From Aliishimia sp045106335 (lineage in GTDB: Bacteria > Pseudomonadota > Alphaproteobacteria > Rhodobacterales > Rhodobacteraceae), in the NCBI GenBank assembly GCA_045106335.1, contig JBGCEM010000057.1:1-64000 (forward strand): 64,000 nt of DNA, read 5' to 3'. Both the position numbers and the translations under genes were made by a program. How positions within the stretch are numbered: the stretch's first letter is position 1; each line of letters starts with the position of its first letter. The notes under the pieces were generated by a model, which worked only from the letters and a program-made list of their open reading frames with translations, was not told where the DNA came from and did not search any database. Below are positions 55,981-64,000 of this stretch, one piece after another.

Positions 55981-56250
55981 TTAACGCGGACGCGCGCGCC
56001 AGCCCCCCCGCCGTCGCGGGGCAGCGGTCTTTTCTAGACCTTCGGTCAAGACGTCGATCATAGGGTGATCTGGGTGGGCGTCACGGTAGGACCCTAAGAC
56101 ATGGCGAATTTCTTCGTCAAAAGGAACACCCATCGGCAAGCTCAGCGCCCAATCCAAGAAAATCGTGCGGCATTCAGACTTAGTAATACCGGGGATTCGA
56201 AAGGCCTCAAAGATCAGGCCCTTTGGGTCATGTGCGTCGCCCTTAGCCAT
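55981..56250 (-). CDS. Small conserved protein, unknown function (89 aa)
   Basis: An 89-residue soluble protein ending with the basic stretch RRRGGWRARPR. It contains DPKGLIFEAFRIPGITKSEC and LSLPMGVPFDEEIRHVLGSY, which look like ordered helical sequence. The ATG at 56250 overlaps the end of glnE by eight bases; one two codons earlier is possible. I believe it is conserved in Rhodobacteraceae but know no function. The coupling to glnE hints at a shared operon, not at a shared role. Confidence 0.62.
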   Translation of the reverse strand: MAKGDAHDPKGLIFEAFRIPGITKSECRTIFLDWALSLPMGVPFDEEIRHVLGSYRDAHPDHPMIDVLTEGLEKTAAPRRRGGWRARPR

Positions 56251-59050
56251 GGCCATGCGCCCTTTGCAGTTGCTCCAATACCACGTCGATATCCTTGGCG
56301 GCGCGGGCTTGCAGCGTCACCAGCGTCTGTTCCAGCGCATCCAGCGACGTCTGTTCCGTGGCTTTGGTGAGAAATTGTTGCGTGCGCAGGCTCATCGTGT
56401 CGCGGGACAAGGGCGCGGTCGACACCAAACGCAGCGCGATTTGCATCTGCCACATCAGCGCGTGGGCTTGCGTTAGGCTTTCGACCAAACTGCCCCCGCG
56501 TCTGTGATCTGCCAAAAGCGTATCCAAACTGGCAGCCCCGCTTTGCACATTATGATGGGCCTGACCGGACAACAGCGCGCCCATTTGCACTGCCAGATCA
56601 ATGTCTTGCAGATGCCCAGCCCCGGTTTTTGGGTTCCACAGGTCAGTTGTCTGCTTGGCGGCAGAGATCCTTCGGCGCATGTCTTGCACATCTGACGCGA
56701 TGGTTGCCGCGACCCGCGACCGCGCCAAGATATCGCAGCGAAAGGTCTCAATTTCCGCCGTCAACGCAGCCGGACCCGCAATGCAACGCGCCCTTGTCAG
56801 CGCCAAATGTTCCCAGGTCCATGCTTCGGTGCTTTGGTAATCTTTGAAGGCGGTCAGGCTGGTGGCGACTGGTCCTTTATTTCCGGACGGGCGCAGGCGC
56901 ATATCGACCTCGTACAGGCGCCCCTCGGACAGCGGCGCTGACAGAGCGGTGATCAAAGCCTTGGTCAAACGCGCGAAGTAGGGCCGCGTGGCCAGGGGGC
57001 GCGGCCCATCTGATCCCTCAATGCCGGGCGCGTCGTAAATGACGATCAAATCCAGGTCCGATCCTGCGTTCATCCGCCCCGCCCCCAGCGCGCCCATGCC
57101 AATAATCGCCGCACCGCGTCCTGGTGCCGGTCCGTGTTTGCGCGCAAATTCTGTGCAGACATGTGGCCACAGCCCGCGCAAAATCGCATGGGCCAGATCG
57201 CTATATTGGGCCCCCGCCTCATCCGCGCTGATCAAATGGCGCAGCACATGAACACCGATGCGGAAATGGTGTTCTTTCATCCAACGTCGCGCGGTATCCA
57301 AGACCGCCTCGTAATCGGGCGCGATAGGATCCAGCTGCGTGCACAGATCTTGTTCCAACGCATCCGCCCCAGGCCAAGGCGCAAAAAAGCCCCCGCCAAT
57401 CACCGCATCCAACACATGGGCATGGCGCGACAGGTATTCCGCCAAAGCGGGCGACGTCGTGATGACGTCCAGAACCAGGTCGATTAGGCTTGGGTTGGCC
57501 TCAAACAGCGACAGCACTTGCACCCCGGCGGGCAGGCCAGACAGGAAGCCTTCAAACGCGCTCAGCGCCTCGTCCGGACGGGTCGCGGCGCGCAAACGAC
57601 TGTCGAGCTCTCCACGCAGCCGGTCCAAAATACTGCGCGCCCGGGGCGAACGCAGCGCCGGATAGCTGAGCCAGCGCGCGACATGTGTGTCACTCAACAG
57701 ATCGGACGCGCCATGGTCGGGCGTGCTTGGATCGGGGGCAAAGAAGCGCTCGATCGTGGTGTGGACATCACCCAAGCGGTCCATCAACTCGGATTTCAGA
57801 TCATCCGTATCGCGGCCCATCAAACAGGCGAGGCGGTCAAATTCTGCGTCTGATTTGGGCAAGTTATGCGTTTGGGCGTCTTGCACCATCTGCAGGCGAT
57901 GCTCGACCGTGCGGTGAAAGCGGTAGTGATCGGACAGTTTTGCAGCCACATCCGCATCGATCCAGCCCGCCGCTGCAAGCCGCGTTAATCCCTCAACAGT
58001 ACCGCGCACGCGCAGGTCAGGATCGCGCCCGCCAGCGATCAACTGCCGGGTTTGGGTAAAGAACTCGATTTCCCGGATCCCGCCACGTCCCAGCTTCATA
58101 TTGTGATCCGGCAGACTGATTTGTTGGGGCAGCTTTTTGTGCGCACGGATCGCCAGGCGCATATTGTGGGCATCTTCAATCGCCGCGAAATCCAAGTGTT
58201 TGCGCCACACGAACGGGCTAAGCGTGTCCAAAAACGCCTGCCCCGCCTTAAGATCCCCCGCGACGGGTTTGGCCTTGATATAGGCGGCACGTTCCCAGGT
58301 GCGTCCCAAGCTTTCATAATAGGTTTCGGCCGCCGTCATCGCCATGCAAACGGGGGTGACAGACGGGTCGGGTCGCAGACGCAAATCCGTGCGAAACACA
58401 TAGCCCTCGCCTGTCACATCGCTGAGCGTTTTGGCCATCGCGCGCGTGGCTTTGACGAAGGTGGTGCGCGCGGATGTGAAGTCTTCGCGCGTAAAGCGAT
58501 CCTGATCAAACAGACAAATCAAGTCGATATCCGAGGAGTAATTCAGCTCGTCCGCGCCCATTTTCCCCATGGCCAGCACGAACATGCCGCCCGCATCCGT
58601 CAGATCCTTTAGGGTAATTCCCGGCAATTTCCCCCGCGCAATCAACGGCTTCAGGGCCGCTTTAAGGGCTGCATCACAGGCCCGCGCGGCAAAAGTGCTC
58701 AGCGCGCCGGTCACCTGTTCTAGGCTCCAGATCCCGCCCAGATCCAACACACCCGACAACAGCGCAATGCGGCGTTTGCCTTGCCGCAGGGTGGTGGCGA
58801 TTTGGGTCGGCTCGGCTTGGGTCATATCGCCAAGCAACTCTTGCAACGCGATTTCAGGATCCAACAGCGCGTGGCGCAACCATGCATCTTCACGCAGCAT
58901 CAAAGCCCGCAAATAAGGCGACGAGCCCCCAGCCCCAACCAACACATCGCGCATCGCGTCTGGCACATCCGCAAACAACACGCGCATGTCGTCACCCGCA
59001 GCTTCATCAAAGGCGCGCGGCGTGGTCGTGATCTGAGACACAATATCCAT
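56243..59050 (-). CDS. glnE: Glutamine synthetase adenylyltransferase/adenylyl-removing enzyme
   Basis: A 935-residue bifunctional enzyme that adenylylates and deadenylylates glutamine synthetase in response to PII and glutamine. Both halves have a nucleotidyltransferase active site: MGADELNYSSDIDLICLF (adenylyl removal, N-terminal) and GAGRMNAGSDLDLIVIYD (adenylyl transfer, C-terminal). The ATG at 59050 (MDIVSQITTTPRAFDEAAG) is preferred; an upstream start would overlap the divergent YbaK gene. Its partners glnB and glnA are not in the window. Confidence 0.94.
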   Translation of the reverse strand: MDIVSQITTTPRAFDEAAGDDMRVLFADVPDAMRDVLVGAGGSSPYLRALMLREDAWLRHALLDPEIALQELLGDMTQAEPTQIATTLRQGKRRIALLSGVLDLGGIWSLEQVTGALSTFAARACDAALKAALKPLIARGKLPGITLKDLTDAGGMFVLAMGKMGADELNYSSDIDLICLFDQDRFTREDFTSARTTFVKATRAMAKTLSDVTGEGYVFRTDLRLRPDPSVTPVCMAMTAAETYYESLGRTWERAAYIKAKPVAGDLKAGQAFLDTLSPFVWRKHLDFAAIEDAHNMRLAIRAHKKLPQQISLPDHNMKLGRGGIREIEFFTQTRQLIAGGRDPDLRVRGTVEGLTRLAAAGWIDADVAAKLSDHYRFHRTVEHRLQMVQDAQTHNLPKSDAEFDRLACLMGRDTDDLKSELMDRLGDVHTTIERFFAPDPSTPDHGASDLLSDTHVARWLSYPALRSPRARSILDRLRGELDSRLRAATRPDEALSAFEGFLSGLPAGVQVLSLFEANPSLIDLVLDVITTSPALAEYLSRHAHVLDAVIGGGFFAPWPGADALEQDLCTQLDPIAPDYEAVLDTARRWMKEHHFRIGVHVLRHLISADEAGAQYSDLAHAILRGLWPHVCTEFARKHGPAPGRGAAIIGMGALGAGRMNAGSDLDLIVIYDAPGIEGSDGPRPLATRPYFARLTKALITALSAPLSEGRLYEVDMRLRPSGNKGPVATSLTAFKDYQSTEAWTWEHLALTRARCIAGPAALTAEIETFRCDILARSRVAATIASDVQDMRRRISAAKQTTDLWNPKTGAGHLQDIDLAVQMGALLSGQAHHNVQSGAASLDTLLADHRRGGSLVESLTQAHALMWQMQIALRLVSTAPLSRDTMSLRTQQFLTKATEQTSLDALEQTLVTLQARAAKDIDVVLEQLQRAHGHG

Positions 59051-59161
59051 GCCCGTGATCTGAGCGGCAATGGTCGGGCGCGTCAATGGGTGTGAAGCAG
59101 TTTGACCGGATCGCGTGGTCGCCCTAAACACGCACACAGCCCCCAGTCGAGGACCCAAACG

Positions 59162-59626
59162 ATGAGCAAAAGCTTAAAGCGCGTGACCCGCGCGCTGATT
59201 GAGGCGGGTCATTCAGGCGAGGTTCTGGAAACGGCGCTGGCCCGTACAGCGTTGGATGCGGCGACGGCGATTGGCTGCGACGTCGATCAAATCGCCAAAT
59301 CCATCATCTTTGCAGATGCGGATGGGTGCGCGGTGCTGTTCCTGACCGCAGGCAGCAACCGAGTGGACACAGATAAAGCCGCCAAGCTTGCGGGATGTGC
59401 TTTGGGCAAAGCCGATGCTGGCCTGATCCGCGCACAAACGGGGTTCGCGATTGGCGGGGTCTCTCCTGTCGGCCATGTGTCCCCAATTCGCGCCTGGATG
59501 GACCCGCGCCTACTGGATTTTGCGCGAATCTGGGCGGCGGCGGGCACACCGCATCACGTTTTTGAGATTGAACCAACGGCTTTAGCGGCAATTTCCAAAT
59601 CCCAAGTTGCTGATTTCAAAGTATAA
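59162..59626 (+). CDS. YbaK/EbsC-type aminoacyl-tRNA deacylase
   Basis: A 154-residue single-domain protein of the prolyl-tRNA editing family, which removes mischarged amino acids from tRNA. It has KSIIFADADGCAVLFLTAGS, then GGVSPVGH, the conserved Gly-Pro loop that forms the substrate pocket. ATG at 59162. It is divergent from glnE with 111 bases between starts. Which mischarged tRNA it acts on cannot be told from sequence. Confidence 0.85.
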   Translation: MSKSLKRVTRALIEAGHSGEVLETALARTALDAATAIGCDVDQIAKSIIFADADGCAVLFLTAGSNRVDTDKAAKLAGCALGKADAGLIRAQTGFAIGGVSPVGHVSPIRAWMDPRLLDFARIWAAAGTPHHVFEIEPTALAAISKSQVADFKV

Positions 59627-59635
59627 TTCAAAATA

Positions 59636-59654
59636 ATGTAAATTTCTTTTACAT
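59636..59654. promoter_or_regulatory. 19-base inverted repeat operator candidate, site 1
   Basis: ATGTAAATTTCTTTTACAT is a perfect 7-5-7 inverted repeat (8-5-8 if one flanking base each side is included). It lies 107 bases before the DUF2852 ATG. The paired site 2 has the same 19-base frame. It directly follows the YbaK-type gene stop. Confidence 0.55.
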
Positions 59655-59694
59655 TCACCCTTGCTTGAACGGCGCAAAAGGCCCATCTGTTTTA

Positions 59695-59713
59695 ATGTGA
59701 ACGGCATTTACAT
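59695..59713. promoter_or_regulatory. 19-base inverted repeat operator candidate, site 2
   Basis: ATGTGAACGGCATTTACAT has the same 19-base layout as site 1 (ATGTRAA-N5-TTTACAT) with a relaxed left arm. It sits 48 bases before the DUF2852 ATG, near where the promoter's -10 region should be, which would suit repression. Site centres are 59 bases apart. Confidence 0.5.
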
Positions 59714-59760
59714 AAGACGCCCCGCACAAGAACCTGATGAATTTAAGAAAGGATACTTCG

Positions 59761-60180
59761 ATGAACGCCATGGCCACACACACCGCCGCCCCAGAAACGC
59801 CGCAAGGCTGGTTCGCGCGCGCCGAACGGTGGTTAGACGAAAAGGGCAAAGGCGCATGGATCACCGCGATGGTGCTGGGCTTTATCTTCGTGTGGCCCGT
59901 CGGATTGGCCCTTCTATGTTACATGATCTGGAGCAAACGTATGTTTTCGAAATCTGCAAAGAAAAGCGCTGTTCAACATCACGCACTCAGCGCCATGCGC
60001 CCATCTGGCAACAGCGCCTTTGACGCCTATAAAGCCGACACGCTGCGCCGTTTGGAAGACGAACAAGGCAAGTTTGAAGCCTTCTTAGAGCGTCTTCGCG
60101 AGGCGAAAGACAAATCTGAATTCGACCAGTTTATGGACGAACGTGCCCGTGCCGCCCGCGATGACACTGTCGAAGCCTAA
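59761..60180 (+). CDS. DUF2852 membrane protein
   Basis: A 139-residue protein with one clear membrane helix (MVLGFIFVWPVGLALLCYMIW, given in part: FIFVWPVGLALLCYMIW, about 38-55) and a charged helical C-terminus (LRRLEDEQGKFEAFLERL). This is the DUF2852 pattern. ATG at 59761 has AGAAAGGA upstream; the frame also has an ATG eight codons earlier. It is preceded by two 19-base operator candidates and followed by a hairpin. Function unknown. Confidence 0.78.
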   Translation: MNAMATHTAAPETPQGWFARAERWLDEKGKGAWITAMVLGFIFVWPVGLALLCYMIWSKRMFSKSAKKSAVQHHALSAMRPSGNSAFDAYKADTLRRLEDEQGKFEAFLERLREAKDKSEFDQFMDERARAARDDTVEA

Positions 60181-60189
60181 ACACGTATC

Positions 60190-60214
60190 TGCCCTGGGTG
60201 ATCTATCCGGGGCA
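60190..60214 (+). terminator. Weak terminator-like hairpin after DUF2852
   Basis: TGCCCTGG (60190-60197) pairs with CCGGGGCA (60207-60214) at seven of eight positions, with a 9-base loop, shortly after the DUF2852 stop. Only CTTTCCCC follows, so it may be an inefficient terminator or an RNA structure before the RDD gene. Confidence 0.35.
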
Positions 60215-60241
60215 CTTTCCCCAATACCTAAAGTGTAAATT

Positions 60242-60700
60242 ATGACCTATTCAGATTCATATTCCCCAACGAACCACCTGCCCGATCCGCTGCGCCAACC
60301 TGCGTTTTATGCCAGCGTGCCGACCAAGCGCTTCTTTGCCTGGGTCGTTGATTCTTTGCTGATCCTGATTCTGGTGGTGATTGCTATTCCTTTGACCGGA
60401 TTCTTGGGGCTGTTCATTCTGTTTCCGCTTTATGTCACCGTTGGATTTGTCTACCGCGTGGTCACGTTGACCGGGGGCTCTGCGACCTTGGGTATGCGCC
60501 TGATGGCCATCGAAATCCGTCGCGCAAATGGGCAAAAGCTGGACCTTAGCACCGCAAGTTTGCACACATTAGGGTTTACGCTGTGCTTTTCGTTCTTTAT
60601 TTTGCAAATCATCTCGGGCGTTTTGATGGTGACCACCGACAAAGGCCAAAGCTTGACGGACCACGTTTTGGGAACAGTGGCCCTGAATCGGCGGAAATAG
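60242..60700 (+). CDS. RDD family membrane protein
   Basis: A 152-residue protein with three hydrophobic stretches. It has KRFFAWVVDSLLILILV with the Arg/Asp spacing of the RDD motif, and GGSATLGMRLMAIEIRRANG, the cytoplasmic loop seen in this family. RDD proteins have been linked to Na+/H+ exchange in a few cases; here the role is unknown. It follows DUF2852 after 61 bases on the same strand. Confidence 0.82.
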   Translation: MTYSDSYSPTNHLPDPLRQPAFYASVPTKRFFAWVVDSLLILILVVIAIPLTGFLGLFILFPLYVTVGFVYRVVTLTGGSATLGMRLMAIEIRRANGQKLDLSTASLHTLGFTLCFSFFILQIISGVLMVTTDKGQSLTDHVLGTVALNRRK

Positions 60701-60827
60701 GCTGATAACTGACACAATATAGCGTCAGGCATGAGGGATTGTGGTCAATTTCATAAATACAACCGGAATGGCTTGTTTCTAGCCCCCTTGTATTGTTAAT
60801 ATTTGTGGAAATTTATCCGGATTTGAC

Positions 60828-61655
60828 ATGCGCCACTCCCTTCCCCTTGCGCCGCAGTTTTACGTCACCGCCCCGCAGCCCTGTCCTTATCTGGATGGCC
60901 GCATGGAACGTAAGCTGTTCACGGCGCTTCAGGGTCAAAATGCACAACGTTTGAACGACAGCCTAAGCCAGCAAGGTTTTCGGCGCTCTCAGAACGTGCT
61001 GTACCGGCCATCTTGCGCGGATTGTTCGTCCTGTTTGTCGGCGCGGATTGATGTCAGCAAATTCAAGTTAAGCAAAAGCCAAAAACGTACGATGCGGCGC
61101 AATGCGCGCCTGACGCGTAAAGCGACTTCGCCTTGGGCCACTGAAGAACAATATGAGCTGTTCCGCACATATCTGGACAGCCGTCATGCGAATGGCGGGA
61201 TGGCGGATATGGATGTGTTTGAATTCGCAGCCATGATCGAGGAAACGCCGATCCGCAGCCGGGTGGTCGAATATGTGAATAGCGAAAACGCGGCGCTGGC
61301 AGGGGTCAGCCTGACCGACGTGCTGAATGATGGCGTGTCGATGGTCTATTCATTTTACGACCCTGCGTTCCATTCGGACAGCTTGGGCACCTATATGATC
61401 CTGGACCACATCCGGATCGCACAAGATGCTGATTTGCCTTACGTATATCTGGGCTATTGGGTCCCTGGCAGCCAAAAGATGGGTTACAAAGCACGCTTTT
61501 CCGGGCTTGAGGTCTATTTTGGCGGGGCCTGGCAGTCTTTGAAGGATCCAAGCATTTTCGCCGTGGACAAACATCCGCTGGCGACGGATCCGATTGCCGA
61601 GCAAGTGGCCAATATCCAGCTGCCTGACACGTTGCCGGTCAAGCAAGACGTCTGA
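60828..61655 (+). CDS. bpt: Aminoacyl-tRNA-protein transferase (Bpt/Ate)
   Basis: A 275-residue transferase adding an amino acid from a charged tRNA to protein N-termini, marking substrates for the N-degron pathway. The N-terminal Cys-rich motif is PSCADCSSCLSARID (about 61-75), and the C-terminal ATE domain has SMVYSFYDPAF and LGTYMILDHIRIAQ followed by YVYLGYWVPGSQKMGYK. Bacterial Bpt transfers leucine. A terminator follows. No clpS or clpA in the window. Confidence 0.92.
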   Translation: MRHSLPLAPQFYVTAPQPCPYLDGRMERKLFTALQGQNAQRLNDSLSQQGFRRSQNVLYRPSCADCSSCLSARIDVSKFKLSKSQKRTMRRNARLTRKATSPWATEEQYELFRTYLDSRHANGGMADMDVFEFAAMIEETPIRSRVVEYVNSENAALAGVSLTDVLNDGVSMVYSFYDPAFHSDSLGTYMILDHIRIAQDADLPYVYLGYWVPGSQKMGYKARFSGLEVYFGGAWQSLKDPSIFAVDKHPLATDPIAEQVANIQLPDTLPVKQDV

Positions 61656-61676
61656 TTTACACGATTTTCTAGAAAG

Positions 61677-61704
61677 ACCGGGCACGTGATATGCGCGGTT
61701 TTTT
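61677..61704 (+). terminator. Rho-independent terminator of bpt
   Basis: An ACCG / CGGT stem with an inner GC / GC pair and an interior mismatch encloses a short loop (61677-61699) and is followed by TTTTTT, 22 bases after the bpt stop. The stem is short, so strength is moderate. Confidence 0.55.
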
Positions 61705-61873
61705 GCTTTGCGGCTTGCAAATCTTGGGAAGCAGGCGGCGCAGGACACGTCCCGCCCCGCCTTTTTGTCAACGCTAAAGCACCCGGCCTAAAACTTGAAT
61801 CACAAATGCCCTGCCACGCTGCGCGTTCTCGGGACATTTGAGATACATGAAGCCTCAGGTTTAAGGCGGGGTG

Positions 61874-61982
61874 CTGTAAAGCAGTTTCTGATTACGCCGA
61901 GCCGCCTAACGCTGCCTGAAATCTGAGATTTCAACGCGTTAGGCAACGTTCGATGCCTCAAGTTAAATCAGAAACGCTACAG
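61874..61982. repeat. 109-base palindromic element next to dctM
   Basis: Imperfect palindrome built of nested perfect arms: GTTTCTGATT (61884-61893) with AATCAGAAAC (61966-61975), GCCTAACG (61904-61911) with CGTTAGGC (61937-61944), and GAAATC (61918-61923) with GATTTC (61927-61932). The outer ends CTGTA / TACAG also match. It ends two bases before the dctM stop codon. It looks like a mobile palindromic repeat or miniature element; only one copy is recognised here. Confidence 0.75.
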
Positions 61983-61984
61983 GC

Positions 61985-64000
61985 TTAACGTCCCAGCAGA
62001 TCTGGGATCAGCGTCACAATCCCTGGGAAAGACCACAGCAGCGCCAGCCCAAACACTTGGATCAAAACGAAGGGCACGATCCCGCGATAGATGTGGCCGG
62101 TCGTGACCTCTTTGGGGGCGACGCCGCGTAGGTAGAACAGCGCAAAGCCAAAGGGCGGGGTCAGGAACGAAGTCTGCAAGTTCACCGCGATCATGATCGT
62201 CACCCATTTCGGATCAAAGCTGCCGCCATAAATGACCGGCCCCACGATCGGGATCACAATGTAGATGATTTCCAGGAAGTCGAGCACGAAGCCCAAGATG
62301 AACAGCACCAGCATCACGATCAGGAAGACAGTGAATTCATTGTCAAAGGATTTGAGCCATTGCTGGATATAATGCTCGCCGCCGAAGGAAATCACCACCA
62401 AGTTCAGCACTTGCGAGCCGATCAAGATGGTGAACACCATCGAGGTCACCTTGGCCGTTTCGCGCACTACTGGCGTCAAAATGCCGTTGGTATACAGGAT
62501 ATAACAGCTGAACAGCAGGCCGAACAACGCATAGAGATAGGCCGCATAGGACACCGTAAACGCGACCCAGCTTTCGAATGGCACATCGTCTTGATTGATG
62601 CGCAGATCGAAATTCACCCCGACAAGGATACAGATCAGAATGGCCAGCGTAGACCAGATGATCACCTTGGGGCTGCGGTCCAGGTCTTTCAGTTTGCGAT
62701 AGGCGGCCAGCATGATCGCGCCGCCCGCCCCCAAGGCCGCAGCGGGTGTCGGGTTGGTAATGCCGCCAAGGATCGATCCCAGCACTGCGACAATCAAGAT
62801 CAGCGGGGGAAAGACCACCCGGATGAGTTCGTTGCGGGCGCAGATCTTGGTGGCATGCACCACACCATACATCATCAGCGCGAATGGAAGCCCAACAATC
62901 ACCCAGCTGAGACCCGATGACATATCCGCCGGAATGATCAGGATATCAGCCAATAGAACCAGCACGCCTCCGACCGCGCCAATCAGCAGCGGCTGTGGGT
63001 TGGCCGTCGGCGAAACACCGCGCGCGACAGCCAAAATGATGCCAAGGATAATAACTAAGATCGCGACACCTGTGCCAACCGGGGCGGCATCAGAAATCTT
63101 GGCAGCTTTGGCGGCAATCAGTTCGTCCTCGGTCAGCTTTTCAGACACAGCCGCGCCGCCTGCCGCATCAATCGCCTCTTGCTGGGCAATAGCATCGTCC
63201 CAGGCCGCCTGGCCGTGCAGCTCGATCATCGAGGCCTGGCATTCCGCGTCCACATTCGTGCGCAAGGTCGCAGCCTCGCCGATATCAGAATAGGAGGACA
63301 CCGTGATGTTTTGTGACCCAACCATGCCGACATTGCCCAAAAGCACAGCCCCAATGATCAACGCGCCAGGGACGCCAAGGAACCAAGTAAAGGCTTCGCT
63401 GCGGGTGATCGGCTCGCCATTGGCCGAGCCCATTTCCACCGCAGGCGCTTTGGAAGGGTTCAAAAGGGCATAGCCAAAGGCGTACAGTGCGTAAAGCAAC
63501 GCCAGCAAGATCCCTGGCAGCAAGGCGGCTTGGAACAGCGTGCCCACAGACAGAACCGCCGGTTCGCCCAGGTAGGTCAGCGCGTCAGTACAGCCCGCCG
63601 TTTGGGCACGCGCTTCTTGCGCGGCGGAATACAAATCCCCCGCCAGCGTGCCCAGCAGAACAATCACAATCGACGGTGGAATGATCTGCCCCAACGTCCC
63701 AGAGGCCGCAATCACACCGGTCGCGATTTCCGGCGAGTAGTTGTTGCGCAGCATTGTCGGCAACGCCAGCAGCCCCATAGTGACCACTGTCGCGCCCACA
63801 ATCCCTGTCGAGGCCGCCAAAAACGCGCCCACAACCACAATCGACACGGCCAAACCACCGGGCAGCGGACCAAACACCCGCGCCATCGAGGTTAGCAAAT
63901 CATTGGCGATCTTAGAGCGTTCCAGCGTGATGCCCATTAGAACGAACATCAAAACGGCCAGAAGTGTCTCAATCGACTGACCCGCCAACACGCGTTCATT
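61985..64000 (-). CDS. dctM: TRAP transporter large permease DctM (partial)
   Basis: The C-terminal 671 residues of a membrane protein of the TRAP dicarboxylate/sialic-acid transporter large subunit; the frame is open to the right edge and its start is outside. Familiar segments: LMFVLMGITLERSKIANDLL, GLAVSIVVVGAFLAASTGIVGA, PPSIVIVLLGTLAGDL, and the late AVNLQTSFLTPPFGFALFYLRGVAP, a hallmark of DctM. Between the typical halves is a charged non-membrane stretch of about 60 residues (CQASMIELHGQAAWDD to DELIAAKAAKIS), longer than in standard DctM. The substrate-binding DctP and small DctQ partners must lie to the right. Confidence 0.9.
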   Translation of the reverse strand, partial: NERVLAGQSIETLLAVLMFVLMGITLERSKIANDLLTSMARVFGPLPGGLAVSIVVVGAFLAASTGIVGATVVTMGLLALPTMLRNNYSPEIATGVIAASGTLGQIIPPSIVIVLLGTLAGDLYSAAQEARAQTAGCTDALTYLGEPAVLSVGTLFQAALLPGILLALLYALYAFGYALLNPSKAPAVEMGSANGEPITRSEAFTWFLGVPGALIIGAVLLGNVGMVGSQNITVSSYSDIGEAATLRTNVDAECQASMIELHGQAAWDDAIAQQEAIDAAGGAAVSEKLTEDELIAAKAAKISDAAPVGTGVAILVIILGIILAVARGVSPTANPQPLLIGAVGGVLVLLADILIIPADMSSGLSWVIVGLPFALMMYGVVHATKICARNELIRVVFPPLILIVAVLGSILGGITNPTPAAALGAGGAIMLAAYRKLKDLDRSPKVIIWSTLAILICILVGVNFDLRINQDDVPFESWVAFTVSYAAYLYALFGLLFSCYILYTNGILTPVVRETAKVTSMVFTILIGSQVLNLVVISFGGEHYIQQWLKSFDNEFTVFLIVMLVLFILGFVLDFLEIIYIVIPIVGPVIYGGSFDPKWVTIMIAVNLQTSFLTPPFGFALFYLRGVAPKEVTTGHIYRGIVPFVLIQVFGLALLWSFPGIVTLIPDLLGR

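Larger units (their letters stand above)
61656..61984. other. Convergent intergenic region
   Basis: The 329 bases between the convergent bpt and dctM genes hold no gene. They contain a terminator for bpt (61677-61704) and a long palindromic repeat next to the dctM stop (61874-61982), both listed separately. I see nothing else in it. Confidence 0.75.

Overview
The window looks like chromosomal DNA of an alphaproteobacterium of the Rhodobacteraceae/Roseobacter group. The main reasons are the dusB(nifR3)-ntrB-ntrC-ntrY-ntrX order followed by trkA-trkH-hfq-hflX, a fused ispDF, a porphobilinogen synthase without the zinc-type cysteines, an RNA methyltransferase coupled to a PIN protein, and several proteins I know mainly from that family. 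It is dense (about 50 genes), moderately GC-rich, and mostly core housekeeping. I see no prophage, CRISPR array, rRNA or tRNA. All family assignments are from reading the sequence; no database search was run.

Layout. 1-5.7 kb: the tail of an IS630-type transposase at the left edge, paaG-type enoyl-CoA hydratase, ccmF-ccmH (cytochrome c maturation), 3-hydroxybutyrate dehydrogenase and a divergent secreted sensor-domain protein. A 700-base gene-poor stretch follows; it holds a gene remnant, a palindromic repeat and a strong small-RNA candidate. 5.7-12.6 kb: a peptide-binding protein, an aquaporin, a small unknown protein, an XRE/cupin regulator divergent from an acyl-CoA ligase and a DsbA-like oxidoreductase, and a Bcr/CflA-type efflux pump. 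12.6-23.3 kb: mfd, a conserved membrane protein, hemB, a SYLF lipoprotein, a PAS protein with a TTG start, a penicillin-acylase-family hydrolase and a pseudouridine synthase.

23.3-35.2 kb is one long leftward block: tRNA dihydrouridine synthase, the two nitrogen two-component systems NtrBC and NtrYX, the TrkAH potassium system, and Hfq-HflX. Many of its genes overlap or nearly touch. NtrC and NtrX lack the GAFTGA loop needed for sigma-54 activation. 35.4-38.9 kb runs rightward: ispDF-pgpA-cinA, then amtB. 38.9-45.3 kb: an MmgE/PrpD protein with a COQ10/START protein, hpt, a squalene/phytoene-synthase-like protein coupled to cimA, and cysS.

45.5-54.2 kb runs rightward: an aminotransferase, a non-pyrrolysine MttB homologue, a GNAT, a DUF2927 lipoprotein, a 53-residue membrane protein, a CoxE/VWA protein, a cytochrome P450 and an M48 peptidase. 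54.2-59.1 kb runs leftward: PIN nuclease, RNA methyltransferase, a small conserved protein and glnE. 59.1-61.7 kb runs rightward: YbaK-type deacylase, DUF2852, RDD and bpt. The window ends inside a leftward TRAP-transporter large permease.

Nitrogen control is a theme (ntrBC, ntrYX, amtB, glnE), although glnB/glnK and glnA are not in the window. The observations I would follow up first are the 5.5 kb small RNA, the paired 19-base operators before the DUF2852 gene, the GAFTGA-less regulators, two palindromic repeat families, the composition break inside cysS, and the translationally coupled methyltransferase-PIN pair.
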